A DNA stretch of 64,000 nt from Thinopyrum elongatum (taxonomy: Eukaryota; Streptophyta; Magnoliopsida; Poales; Poaceae). Shown one piece after another: positions 48,789 to 57,569 of this stretch. The notes under the pieces were generated by a model, which worked only from the letters and a program-made list of their open reading frames with translations, was not told the origin of the DNA and ran no database searches. Numbering within the stretch: the first letter of the stretch is position 1; every line of letters starts with the position of its first letter. A program made the position numbers and the translations under genes. Where the stretch lies: the NCBI GenBank assembly GCA_011799875.1, contig CM022300.1:230650903-230714902 (forward strand). The letters run 5' to 3'.

Positions 48789-49540
48789 CTCACAGCAGGC
48801 GGCGATCCTCGATGGTGGTTCTTGTAGATGAGAACGGAGGACTGTTCTACGTACCTTCCTGAGGCGGCCGAAACAAAAGTCCAAAACCCGCAATAGATTG
48901 CAACGCTCGTGGCTCGCTTCCCGGTATGGTGAGCGTGCGCGGCGGACTGCTCACAGTCGTCCCGTCTAATCAAACAGCTGCCTGCGGTAGTAAATTGTTA
49001 GTTGAACGCCCACGGTTGGACTAATACGACCGTTTGTGATAATAACGTGGTGGCAATTTGTTAAACATGCCTATGAAAATCAATGTGTAAAAAGGCGAAA
49101 CGAATCCTGAATAATTTCATATGTTTTAGCACAGTTGCATGTTGCCTCTGTAAAATAAATCAAGGCGGGAAGATACAGCGTATGTCGTTTTGCACACAGA
49201 TCATGTGACCAAGTTCCCTCTCGGAACCATGAGGCTTCTTGATAGAAGCTCCGGTTTGTATGAAAGAAAATATGGGTCAAAGCCGAGTTGAAAAGGGCAG
49301 CAATATCTAACCCCAGATTACAGAAGGTACAAAAGCACGATGATTAATTATTCATCAGGTTTACAAAATCCAGATTGAACAGGACAATAACAACTAACTC
49401 AACCAAAGTTTTTGGCAGTCATAATCAAATGGATCAATCTGATCCTTAAAATAAAGATCTTGGGCCAGAAAATCTACTGGTACATGAAGACAAGTTGTTG
49501 TAAATAGAAGCCGGGCACATTTAGTCTATTGGTGTCCATA
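48789..49540. other. 5' flank of F-box gene and insertion target, no gene
   Basis: 48840-49040 contains CACACGGTT-like motifs (CCCACGGTTGGACTAATACGACCGTTTGTG). 49080-49500 is AT-rich with nothing recognised. 49522-49540 (AGTCTATTGGTGTCCATA) is the target of the inner CACTA. Confidence 0.45.
49538..49540. other. Left 3-bp target duplication (ATA) of inner CACTA
   Basis: ATA precedes CACTACTGC at 49541. The same ATA follows the right terminus at 63882-63884. Three-base duplications are the rule for CACTA. Confidence 0.75.
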
Positions 49541-49561
49541 CACTACTGCAGGATGCTGCTA
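49541..49561 (+). repeat. Left terminal inverted repeat of inner CACTA
   Basis: CACTACTGCAGGATGCTGCT; it differs from the outer element's end at about one base in the first 30. Confidence 0.8.
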
Positions 49562-49702
49562 ACACGACACTACGATCAGAGACCCTTTGACGAAACTGTG
49601 TGCGATGCATTAATCACAAACGATGATGTAAAAAATCGTTAAAAAAGATGCAAAACATTTGCAATGGCGGATACATCAAACACGGTTCAGATTTTAGTTG
49701 CG

Positions 49703-49948
49703 TGTGCTGATGCTGGGCATACGGTTCAGTCCAATGAACTATTTGCAATGAGGCAGAAGAACAGAAATGGGCAGCCAGATGAAGGTGTGTGCGATATAAG
49801 GCATACAGTTCACTCGAATGAACTGTTTGTGATTAGGCAACACAAAAGAAATGGTCAGCCAGGTGAAGGTGTGTGCGATATACGACATACAGTTCACTCG
49901 AATGAACTGTTTGCGTTGAGCCAAGAGAACAGAAACAGTTCAACTTAA
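49703..49948 (+). repeat. 84-bp subterminal tandem repeats, three units
   Basis: Units start at 49703, 49788 and 49872 (spacing 85 and 84; the first unit has one extra base). They are homologous to the array at 44671-45000, with one unit fewer. Confidence 0.85.
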
Positions 49949-50319
49949 CAAGATGTGTGTGATACGCGGCAAACAGGTCTGTAATTGGAAATGTGTGGGA
50001 AGACCGATAACAACACAGACGATTCCTGTTAACAAGCCGTGTGTGTTGTGAGCAAACGATTGCTGGTATACAATTGTCAGTGATTGATGAAATCATCACC
50101 GACGGGTTCCATTGTTTAGTCCATGTGCGATGTGATTTGCTCTATCTGCACAACATCTACTCTCTGTTTATAGAGCATCAACATATATACTTAAAAAGAC
50201 AGCATTGCATAATCAAATTAAGCATACAATTACACAAGTGACTACACACATAACATTTCCACACACCAAAGTAAGCAATTACATGCATACTAAACTAGGA
50301 GAAACGAGGATCTAATCAT
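49949..50319. other. Subterminal DNA, no gene
   Basis: It contains GTGTGTGATACGCGGC, ACGATTGCTGGTATACAA and CATGTGCGATGTGA motifs, and is homologous to 45001-45180 and 46690-46900 of the outer element. Confidence 0.5.
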
Positions 50320-51039
50320 CTACTTCTTGTTGCGATGATGCTTGCCATTGCACTGCTTTCGGCTAGATCCCTGGCCGTTTTGGGGAAGGAGGCACTTCCT
50401 CATGTCAACGATCCGCCTATACATCTCGTAGCTCGTGTACGCCTCCTTGGCCGCGTACACTACATGAGCTTTGTCTAGTTTCTCCATCCAGGGCGAGTGC
50501 CAGGCACGCTTGTACTTGTTGCAGGAATCCTTCATGTCTCTGTAGTAGGGATCGATGATGGCCTTGGTGAGGTGAACTAGTGAGTCCTTCTCATGCTCGT
50601 TGCTGCCCCAGATCTTGTATTGGCCCTGGATGTCGACAAGATTCTGGCAGGCGATGCCCGAATTCTTGAGCACCTTTACATCATTGGTGATGTCCACTGT
50701 AGCGAACATGTAGTGGGGGTTGTTGACAAACCTGGCGAAACGCTCGCAAGGCCTTGTGGCCAGGCAGTAGTGGTAGACGAGGATGTGATTGCGCACGCAC
50801 ATCTAGGTGACGGCGACCTTGGGACGAGACCCGGCACGAGCGCGGGTGTACTCGAGGTCGAACCCTACCACCTTGTACTTCTCCTCAGCAAGCAACAGCT
50901 CCATGATGTGGATGGAGTACTCCACCCAGACCGGTTTGTTGGTGTACACCACCGAGAGCTCCGTGAACCTTCTGTGGGTGTCCACCACGGCATGCATGGT
51001 GAACTGCTGCTCGTCGTCGGCAGCCGCTCGGAGTGCCAT
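50320..51039 (-). pseudogene. WRN-type 3'-5' exonuclease-like gene, inner copy
   Basis: One frame of 240 codons from ATG at 51039, broken by one TAG at 50803-50805 (codon 79), where the outer copy has Gln. The stop in the outer copy is at a different codon. Motif I is intact here: VVGFDLEYT at about residues 58-66 has both D61 and E63. The middle region reads NDVKVLKNSGIACQNLVDI. Motif III reads AAKEAYTSYEMYRRI, with Glu where DEDDy enzymes have Asp. The C-terminus is basic (SSRKQCNGKHHRNKK). It is roughly half identical to the outer copy by eye, so the two are old paralogues. In the family such domains trim DNA or RNA 3' ends; an active product is not expected from this copy. Confidence 0.7.
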
Positions 51040-51888
51040 TGGAGCCGCGCAGGATACCCTCTAAGAATTTGTCGTGGTGGGTGTGCTTCTTGCAATGGTG
51101 GGGCGTGATTGAAAGGTTGAAGATACACAAGGGTTAAATGGCCGCTGTAATAAATGGGGGCCGGCCGGCCTGTAATCGTCACGTCTTGTCACCGCGTTCA
51201 TACCGGAGGATTCCAGTGCACGCTTGACAACACCGCACGCATTTCATTTGACCACGCGTGGGCTCGAAGAGGCGCCAAATGTATCGTCGGTGACCTGTTC
51301 CCGTGCTACCGCGCAGTTTACCGTGCAAGCTTCCCGCCCGGCTAGTTTGGCCATGCATCGGCTAGAAGAGGGATAAATCGTGGGCGTTTATTGGCAAAAA
51401 GCTTTGTAAAAATGAAGTGTGTGGAATGACTTCAGTCATAAGTTTACCCGTGGGTGATGAGGTCAAAGTTACACAGAAGGGTGATGATGGACACTCGAGT
51501 GCGTTAATTAATTATGCGCTCTACAGGGCACACGGTTGAAGAAACCAACTGTGTGCAATAATGTCGAAGATCACAATCGAGTTAGCTATACAGATCGTGT
51601 GCTATGAGATCGACAAAGTAAACAGATTCGAGAATGGTTAATAAAATCTAAGTCCATTTCATATTAAGGTCAAAATAGTGCTACCAATATACGAGTCTCA
51701 TACGATGCCATTTCAACGATTGTACCACAAAAGCTCGAAATATTACAAGGTTCAAATTCCAGAGTTATATTGCTCAAATTCAAAGATTACAAGGTTCAAA
51801 CTAATATTAGAAATGAGATTCAGCTCATCAGCTGCAAACGCTCGCGCTGATCCACTGAACATGGATATAAGAGAGGTTCAAACTAATA
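51040..51888. other. Spacer between exonuclease and F-box genes, inner copy
   Basis: 51180-51360 is GC-rich with no domain. 51420-51640 shows subterminal-like motifs (GGGCACACGGTTGAAG, AACTGTGTGCAATAA). 51740-51830 has two copies of ACAAGGTTCAAACTAATATTA. The outer element has a related AAGATTACAAGGTTCAAA block at 46960. Confidence 0.4.
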
Positions 51889-53786
51889 TTACCACTTGTA
51901 AGATTGGTTTCGAAACCTCATAATTTTTGCAAAGGGGCCAGCCACTAAGAAGTCATGTATGGGGTTGGCATAATGACTTCCGATTACTCTGCCATTTGAA
52001 GTTCCAAAATGAAATTCAGCATTTTTGGAGCCTATTCCATTCTGCCGCAGCCGCCGGCGCTGATCAACAAACCATTCATTTTTGTGAAATAAATGTAGGG
52101 CAAACCTCATTACCTTCAGCACCCTTGCTCTGACAAAAAAGAACCTGGCGAATATAATCTCCGGTAAGGTCCCTCGGTAGGAGTTCAAAGTAATTTCTGA
52201 GAGATGCAGATCTAGGCATTCGATGTGATTGTTATATTCTATCACATTATCCACCACCGGGCCTAATATTATCTGCAAAAGAAGAAAACATGTTAGTGCC
52301 TACTTGCAGTTTTGAACACTACTACAGGCCTATTTGGTTTGCAGGATTTGTAAAATGCACTAACGTGCCATCTTTGATCCGACATGATTAACATGGGCAT
52401 TTGATTACAATCTAGAAAAATATAGCCTTCTTCAAAAGAGGTTGGACTGGATGAAAAGTTCCTAAGAAAACTAGTACAGATGAATCCAAAGGAGAAATGC
52501 TTATGGATTGTAACCATATGGATCAAGCAACCAATATGGGGGGGGGACATGTATGTACTGAAATCCTCCAAAAATCCTTCAGAAATCGTAGTACATTGTC
52601 ATTGTAAACTTGGAAAAAGGTTCACAAATTGAACTCCCTTATGGTTAACATTTAACAGGAAAGGAACATCACCTCGATATATAGCTTCTCCAGGCACGGA
52701 AAGCATCTTAGGAAACTAACAATGTGGTCCAGGTTGGGGCCATAGATTCTAGTGCCAAGACCTTCACTGTGCGCAGTTTCGGGGTCAAGCTTGTTGGAAT
52801 CATTTTCTGGAGGACAGACGAACATACATCTTCAAAATTAGAAATAATGTTAATTTATAGAAGGAGAGGTAAAAGGCGGCTGTTGTACCTGAACGGGTGT
52901 GGATCCAATAACAAGTTCGGAGTATTTGTCAGACGAGTAGCCCACCACTGTCAATTTCAGCGCACAAATGACATTGATTCTTGTTGGACCTTCTTGATCA
53001 ACTACAAGTAATATCTCAAGTGAAGGTGTGTCTTCAATGACCATACCGTGGTACACATCTTGTGATGTCTTCTTGCAGCACCAGCAACACACATAAATAG
53101 TCCGGAGAGTCATGGAGGTGATGTGGAAGCTACTCAACCCATTGATCGCCTGAAGACGAAGGTACTCGAGTGAAGTCAAGCCACAGAGCAGGCGCTCCAT
53201 GTCACCGTTTGGGAGGCAGACGGTGACGAGCCCGAGGTGCCTCAGTCGTGGTAGAATAAGAGCGGGCGCATCATTAAGGGGGGAATGGCAGTTCCTGAAC
53301 TTGGCGACGCGCAGCGTGGGCGCGAGGCGGAGCGCGGACGTTGGCAGCGAGCGCACATGCCCATCATCAAAAGTGAGCTCCTCGAGTTGATCTAGGGAGG
53401 GGATCGGAACCAGTCGTCAAGCTTGGCTCGGTCCTTGCTGTTGGAACGAAACTTGCCCATGCTAAGGTCTCTGGTTGGGCCAGGGTGACTGCCGAGGATC
53501 TTGGAGAACGCATCCAAGCTTTTGCGATAGCCATGGCAGAGCTCGTGGGTGTCGATGAGGTCGAGAGGGGTGGAGTTCCATAGGGGCCGCCACTGCTGGG
53601 AAAGGACGGTTGTCCGCGCCCCATATTTGATTGGGAGGAGGGAGATGATGACTATCAACATATCATCGGGGAGGCTGCTGATGAAGTCTAGGCCTGCTGG
53701 AGTCGCTTGCGGTTCTTGCTCGACCCGCCTCCGCTTGTTGGCAGCCCCGTTCTCCACCTCCGGAGTCTCCTCATCAGCGGCACTTT
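51889..53786 (-). pseudogene. F-box / LRR module of a B3-F-box gene, inner copy
   Basis: Exons 53786-52890, 52806-52673 and 52272-51889, homologous to the outer F-box gene. The first exon opens at a clear acceptor (CTATCAG at 53787-53793) with no ATG in front of the F-box: codons ESAADEETPEVENG precede ANKRRRVEQEP. The F-box is at about DFISSLPDDMLIVIISLLP. LRR-like segments follow (LILPRLRHLGLVTV, LLCGLTSLEYLRL), and the FBD-like end is in the last exon (CLDLHLSEITLNSYRG). Lesions: a 1-bp loss near 53400 that brings in a stop, and a 1-bp loss near 52735 (exon of 134 instead of 135 bp). The upstream phase fits the B3 exons at 53975-54695. Confidence 0.72.
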
Positions 53787-53974
53787 CTGATAGAAGTGGG
53801 AGTATAGGGAATATTTAGTTAAAATAGGGCAATAGAAAAGTGTATTCGTAATTAGAAGTTAGTAGGTAGGAATAGAGTAAGAAAATGAAATAATAATTGG
53901 TTGCTTAAATACTACACAATTCATTTGATATTGCTGGGTAAGTCAACATGCAGATACTTGAAAAGAACACTTAC

Positions 53975-54695
53975 TTCGAACAAAGTCTGGCCGGATGATA
54001 TCATCGGGGAAGTTAGCATATATCTAATGACCATGGTCTTTTATGTGCAGTGCAATTTTAGTGCCAGCTCTCAGTACATAAAACTTAGAAATTTATGTCC
54101 AAAGGCCCTTGGCAAAATAGGAGTGACCACATTCATCAAGTCTTACAGAAGCAACGAGTGTAAATCCATGGTTTGTGTTCAGTATGACATCCCTGCAGTC
54201 TTGATTTATGTAAAGGGAAAGATTGTGTACTACAGATTCTGTTGCATAGCAAGGGACGCGCTGCAGAAAATGGTAGGATTGTAAAAGAATATGGTAACAT
54301 GCAAATATGGGCAAAATTGAAAGAACAGTACAGCAGTTGAAATCAAAGGACAAAAATCTATAATTAAACAGGTAGGGTAACCATGATGTCATGGAAATAT
54401 ATAATATATGTTCAGGAAAGTAGGCCATGCCAACCGATTTAGGGTGAGATTAAACATACCGCGCGCATCCTCAAGTCATCTGGTATGGTGAGATGGAACT
54501 CCATACATGTCTGGCCGAGGCCGCAAAGTCCTGATGTGTCCGTGCACTGTACACTCTATGAATGAAAGAAAATCCTCAAATCAGCTTGAATAAAAATGAA
54601 TTCACGGCGATTTCGGCCGGGTGATTAAAGGAGGTTGATGAACTGGAATAAGAGATGAGATAATATCTCATTAAATTAGTTACCTTGTTGTCCAT
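53975..54695 (-). pseudogene. B3-domain exons joined in phase to the F-box exon
   Basis: Three minus-strand exons with GT-AG borders: 54695-54684 (ATG, four codons, MDNK), 54555-54460 (96 bp, CTDTSGLCGLGQTCMEFHLT) and 54260-53975 (VPCYATESVVHNLSLYIN, DVILNTNHGFTLVASVRLDE, SYFAKG, LRAGTKIALHIKDHG, FPDDIIRPDFVR). The last exon resembles a REM-like B3 DNA-binding domain. It ends in phase 1, and the F-box exon at 53786 begins with the two bases that complete the codon, keeping the F-box frame. Lesions: TAA near 54105 (perhaps two compensating indels) and TAG near 54015. GC-rich DNA at 54710-54920 may be the old promoter. The domain call is by eye. Confidence 0.6.
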
Positions 54696-55144
54696 GAGAA
54701 AAAACCCTCAATACGGCGGATTCCCCAATCGGGCGGAGCTGGGTCGACCGCGAGCAGCGTCGAGAAAGTCGATGGTGATAGGTAGCGGAAAGTGGAAGTG
54801 GAGAAATGTGGTGGGGTTTGCCGGCAGCCTGGCGGCGGCGACACGCGGCGAGCTAAGTGGTTGCCGCGGCGATAGGCGGTGCCATGCATAGATGCGGAGG
54901 AGCTTGTGCAGGTGTGAATGGGGACCGGAGGGGGTGGCGGGCGAGGTGAGGGTTTTTGTGACGTGGGGATGGTGAGGGTTTTCTTTTTTCTTTTTTGAAT
55001 TTTTTGGTGAGGGTTTTCTGTCCCACAAAGAGTTTCGGAGGCAACGGTTTGCTAGAGCCAACCGTGTGTGATTGACTTAACAGGGAAAATGAAAGTCATT
55101 GCACACGGTTCCAATTTTGGGAACCGTGTGTGATTGACGTACTA
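54696..55144. other. Upstream GC-rich flank and subterminal-like motifs
   Basis: 54710-54920 is GC-rich (possible promoter or 5' UTR of the B3-F-box gene). 55040-55140 holds three AACCGTGTGTGATTGA or CACACGGTTCC motifs typical of this CACTA family, although far from its ends. No gene is called. Confidence 0.4.
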
Positions 55145-55372
55145 CCTCCGTCCTGGTTTATTGGTCCCCTTCATAATTTGTAGCATATTTTGACCAAAGA
55201 TTTAACTAACAAATGTTTATGCATGTCACCAAAAATTATATCATTGAACACTATGTTCAAATACGCATCCAACGATATAACTTTTGCTGACCTGCGCTAA
55301 CATTTTGTCAGTTAAATCTTTGGTCAAAATTTAACACAAATTACAAAGGGGACCAATAAACTAGGACGGAGG
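55145..55372. mobile_element. Stowaway-type MITE
   Basis: 228 bp with terminal inverted repeats (CCTCCGTCCTGGTTTATTGG at the left, its complement with CTAGGACGGAGG at the right), flanked by TA on both sides. The inner arms also pair (GACCAAAGATTTAACT against AGTTAAATCTTTGGTC), so the whole element can fold into a hairpin, as Mariner-type Stowaway MITEs do. It has no coding capacity. Confidence 0.88.
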
Positions 55373-55531
55373 TAGATTCCATCAACCGAACTGATTGCAT
55401 CCATATCCCACATTTAGACAAAAGTAAACATAGATTAAACATACTCAGACATAGATAATAAGCGTACACAAGCATAGTTCAACCGTCATTAAGTATACTC
55501 AAGCGTACATAGTTCGATCCCACATCTCATC

Positions 55532-56582
55532 TCATCTGCCAGCACGATCCTGAAGCTTCTCCAGGTACTCGGCGTACGCGGCGTGCACCACCCTGCGAGA
55601 ATACTTCTGCTTGAAGGAGCCAATGGCTCGTCCTCTTGCATGCGCCAGAACACTTTGATACGCGTCATGAAGCTTTTGGTTGCAAAATGGGCATCGATAG
55701 CCGCCGTCCCAGGTCCTAATACGCCTGTTATGCATTCCCGCATAAAGCTCCCTGAGGATTTGCCTCTTATACCTCCTCTAGCCATCTTCATCCTCGCTAT
55801 CGACATCGTCAGACAACACCTATACATATAGTAAAAAAAAGTGGCGTCAAATTAATGTTTACAAACTAATCTCTAGCGAACATTTGGCAGTTGCCAAAAT
55901 TTGGCATCAAATCAATGTTTACATGCCGTCTATGTACAGACCAATCTTGAATTTATGGCTATTTTTTTATACATATCCAGAGATTATGGTTTGATTTTTA
56001 AGCACAATCGTCTATGTACAGACCAATCTAGAAGAAAATAATGGCACAAACATATATGTAGGTCATTCAAAATCAATTGTCAAGACCTGGCTAGGAATTA
56101 TTAGCACGAATACTAACCCTAGTCGGATTATTAGCAGAAATCATTTGCACAGATGAAACAACTAATCATTTATGACTTGTACCTTTCAAACAATCAATAC
56201 ACTACACGGATCTAACGAAACTTACTCAGATTTCATGGATTGAGAGAACATAACCATATGATTTCTATTCCAAAAAGGGGGAGGCAGGAGTAAGCAGAGA
56301 AACCCTAGGATGTATTTGACACATAAATGGGTATAGATGACTAACCGGTTGTCCATCGCCGTCGGAGTCGTTGCTGGAGTGGTCATCGGAGTTGTCACCG
56401 GAGTCAGTGTGGACCTCCGGCTCCGGCTATGGAAGCACGACACCGTCGACGATGTCAGGGTGTAGCGATACCTCGTCGGCAGTGACGGCAACCTCTGTCT
56501 CCATCTCCACACCGTGCTCCGGTGCTTCAGCAGCCCTAGCGTCGCCACTCTCTCCGATGGGGTGCTTCAGCGGCATCCTCAT
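55532..56582 (-). pseudogene. Two-exon gene with XS-type zinc finger, two TAG stops
   Basis: Exon 1 is 56582-56346 (ATG at 56582 or 56576) and exon 2 is 55819-55532, with GT-AG borders and phase 0, giving 175 codons. The frame is intact except TAG at 56427-56429 and TAG at 55778-55780. Exon 1 is acidic and Ser/Asp-rich (TDSGDNSDDHSSNDSDGDG). Exon 2 has a short zinc finger, YRCPFCNQKLHDAYQSVLAH then ARG, which looks like the zf-XS finger (CPFC...HA.G) of plant RNA-directed methylation proteins. The XS domain itself is absent. The finger call is by motif only and its role is unknown. It lies inside the inner CACTA, upstream of the B3-F-box gene on the same strand. Confidence 0.6.
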
Positions 56583-57167
56583 ACACTGACGGCTTTGAGG
56601 ACTGAGAGCGGCGTCGAGGATGCAAGCGGAGAGAGAGGATTGTGTGTGTGGCGAGGATGGGGGTGCGGCCGCTCGGGCGTGCCATTAATATGGAGTAGTG
56701 GGAGAGAGGCGGGCGGCGGTCAAACCGCGGGCTCGCCTCCCGGTGAGCCTGCGCACCGAACTGCTGGCATGCCTACTGTCATTTCACACAGCTACTCGCA
56801 CGCCTCCTGATGATGCTACACAGCGAGCACGCCTCCCGTCAATTCACACACCTGCATGCACGCCTCCCGGTCTGCCTACGCGGTGGACGGCTCGCATGTG
56901 TCCCGTCAACTCACGCCTGCTCGCACGGCACACGGGTCGCGTGGCGGCACGTATATTGTTTTTCTATTTTGATGATTAATGCTGCCGCTTTATTGCTTAA
57001 CCGAAGCATGGCACGTATCCATTGTTGGTCTAACACTCACGGTTCAAATAAATAATCCGTTTTCGATATTGGTTCCCAATTATTAATCATCTCCCGTTTG
57101 TAAGAAGATATAGATTACATCAAAATTGGTCTCAAATTTGACAAAATAAAGTACAATGCCACTTTGT
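56583..57167. other. No gene seen
   Basis: 56700-56950 is GC-rich with four diverged CACGCCTCCCGGT-like units at 40-60 bp spacing (GCTCGCCTCCCGGTGAGC, CGCACGCCTCCTGATG, CACGCCTCCCGTCAA, CACGCCTCCCGGTCTG). The rest is AT-rich and featureless. Confidence 0.4.
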
Positions 57168-57209
57168 ATTGGTGTCCATATGACAACACGATAAGTTTCA
57201 TGAATTTCA
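57168..57209. repeat. Copy of the CACTA target motif inside the inner element
   Basis: TATTGGTGTCCATATGACAA then ACGATAAGTTTCATGAATTTC, nearly identical to 63951-63990 and to the reconstructed insertion target. It shows that the target belongs to a related element or repeat. Confidence 0.75.
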
Positions 57210-57569
57210 AATAAGTTTTGGATGTACTAGAATTTAAAAATCAAGATTCTCAATGTTTGAACTTTCTTGCACGGGGAGTAAACATGCACCCAGTGAGACA
57301 CATGTGTTTTTCCAATCCATTTAGGTGCACTGTCATGTGTGCATGTAGCTCAAATTTGATTGTTGCACATTATACCCCTAGAAAATCAATCAATGTACTA
57401 AAATGTCTTAATGATCTTTGTTTTTTTCAAAATTAAAACGTCCCTCCTTTGGTAACATATGTTCACCGTGGGAAAATTTAACATGCATCATAGTTGCGGT
57501 GGATGCGCGGTGTGTGTGTGTGTGTGTGCGTCTGGGGGTGGGGTGGCTGGTAGTACACTACGAGTCATG
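57210..57569. other. No gene seen; includes a (GT)n tract
   Basis: AT-rich DNA with a GT run at about 57510-57528. Nothing coding. Confidence 0.35.

Larger units (their letters stand above)
44509..49540. mobile_element. Left part of the outer CACTA element
   Basis: It starts with CACTACTGCAGGATGCTGC at 44509, followed by GACACTATAATCAG and subterminal GTGTGCGAT/CGGTTCA motifs. It carries an exonuclease-like and an F-box pseudogene, both on the minus strand. At 49540 it is interrupted by the inner CACTA. The remainder should resume at 63885 and end beyond the window. The sequence before the terminus, ATG, is the presumed target duplication. Confidence 0.7.

Noticed and set aside
48301..48831. 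Plus-strand and alternative minus frames over the F-box exon
   Set aside because: Shadows of the F-box coding strand in GC-rich DNA.
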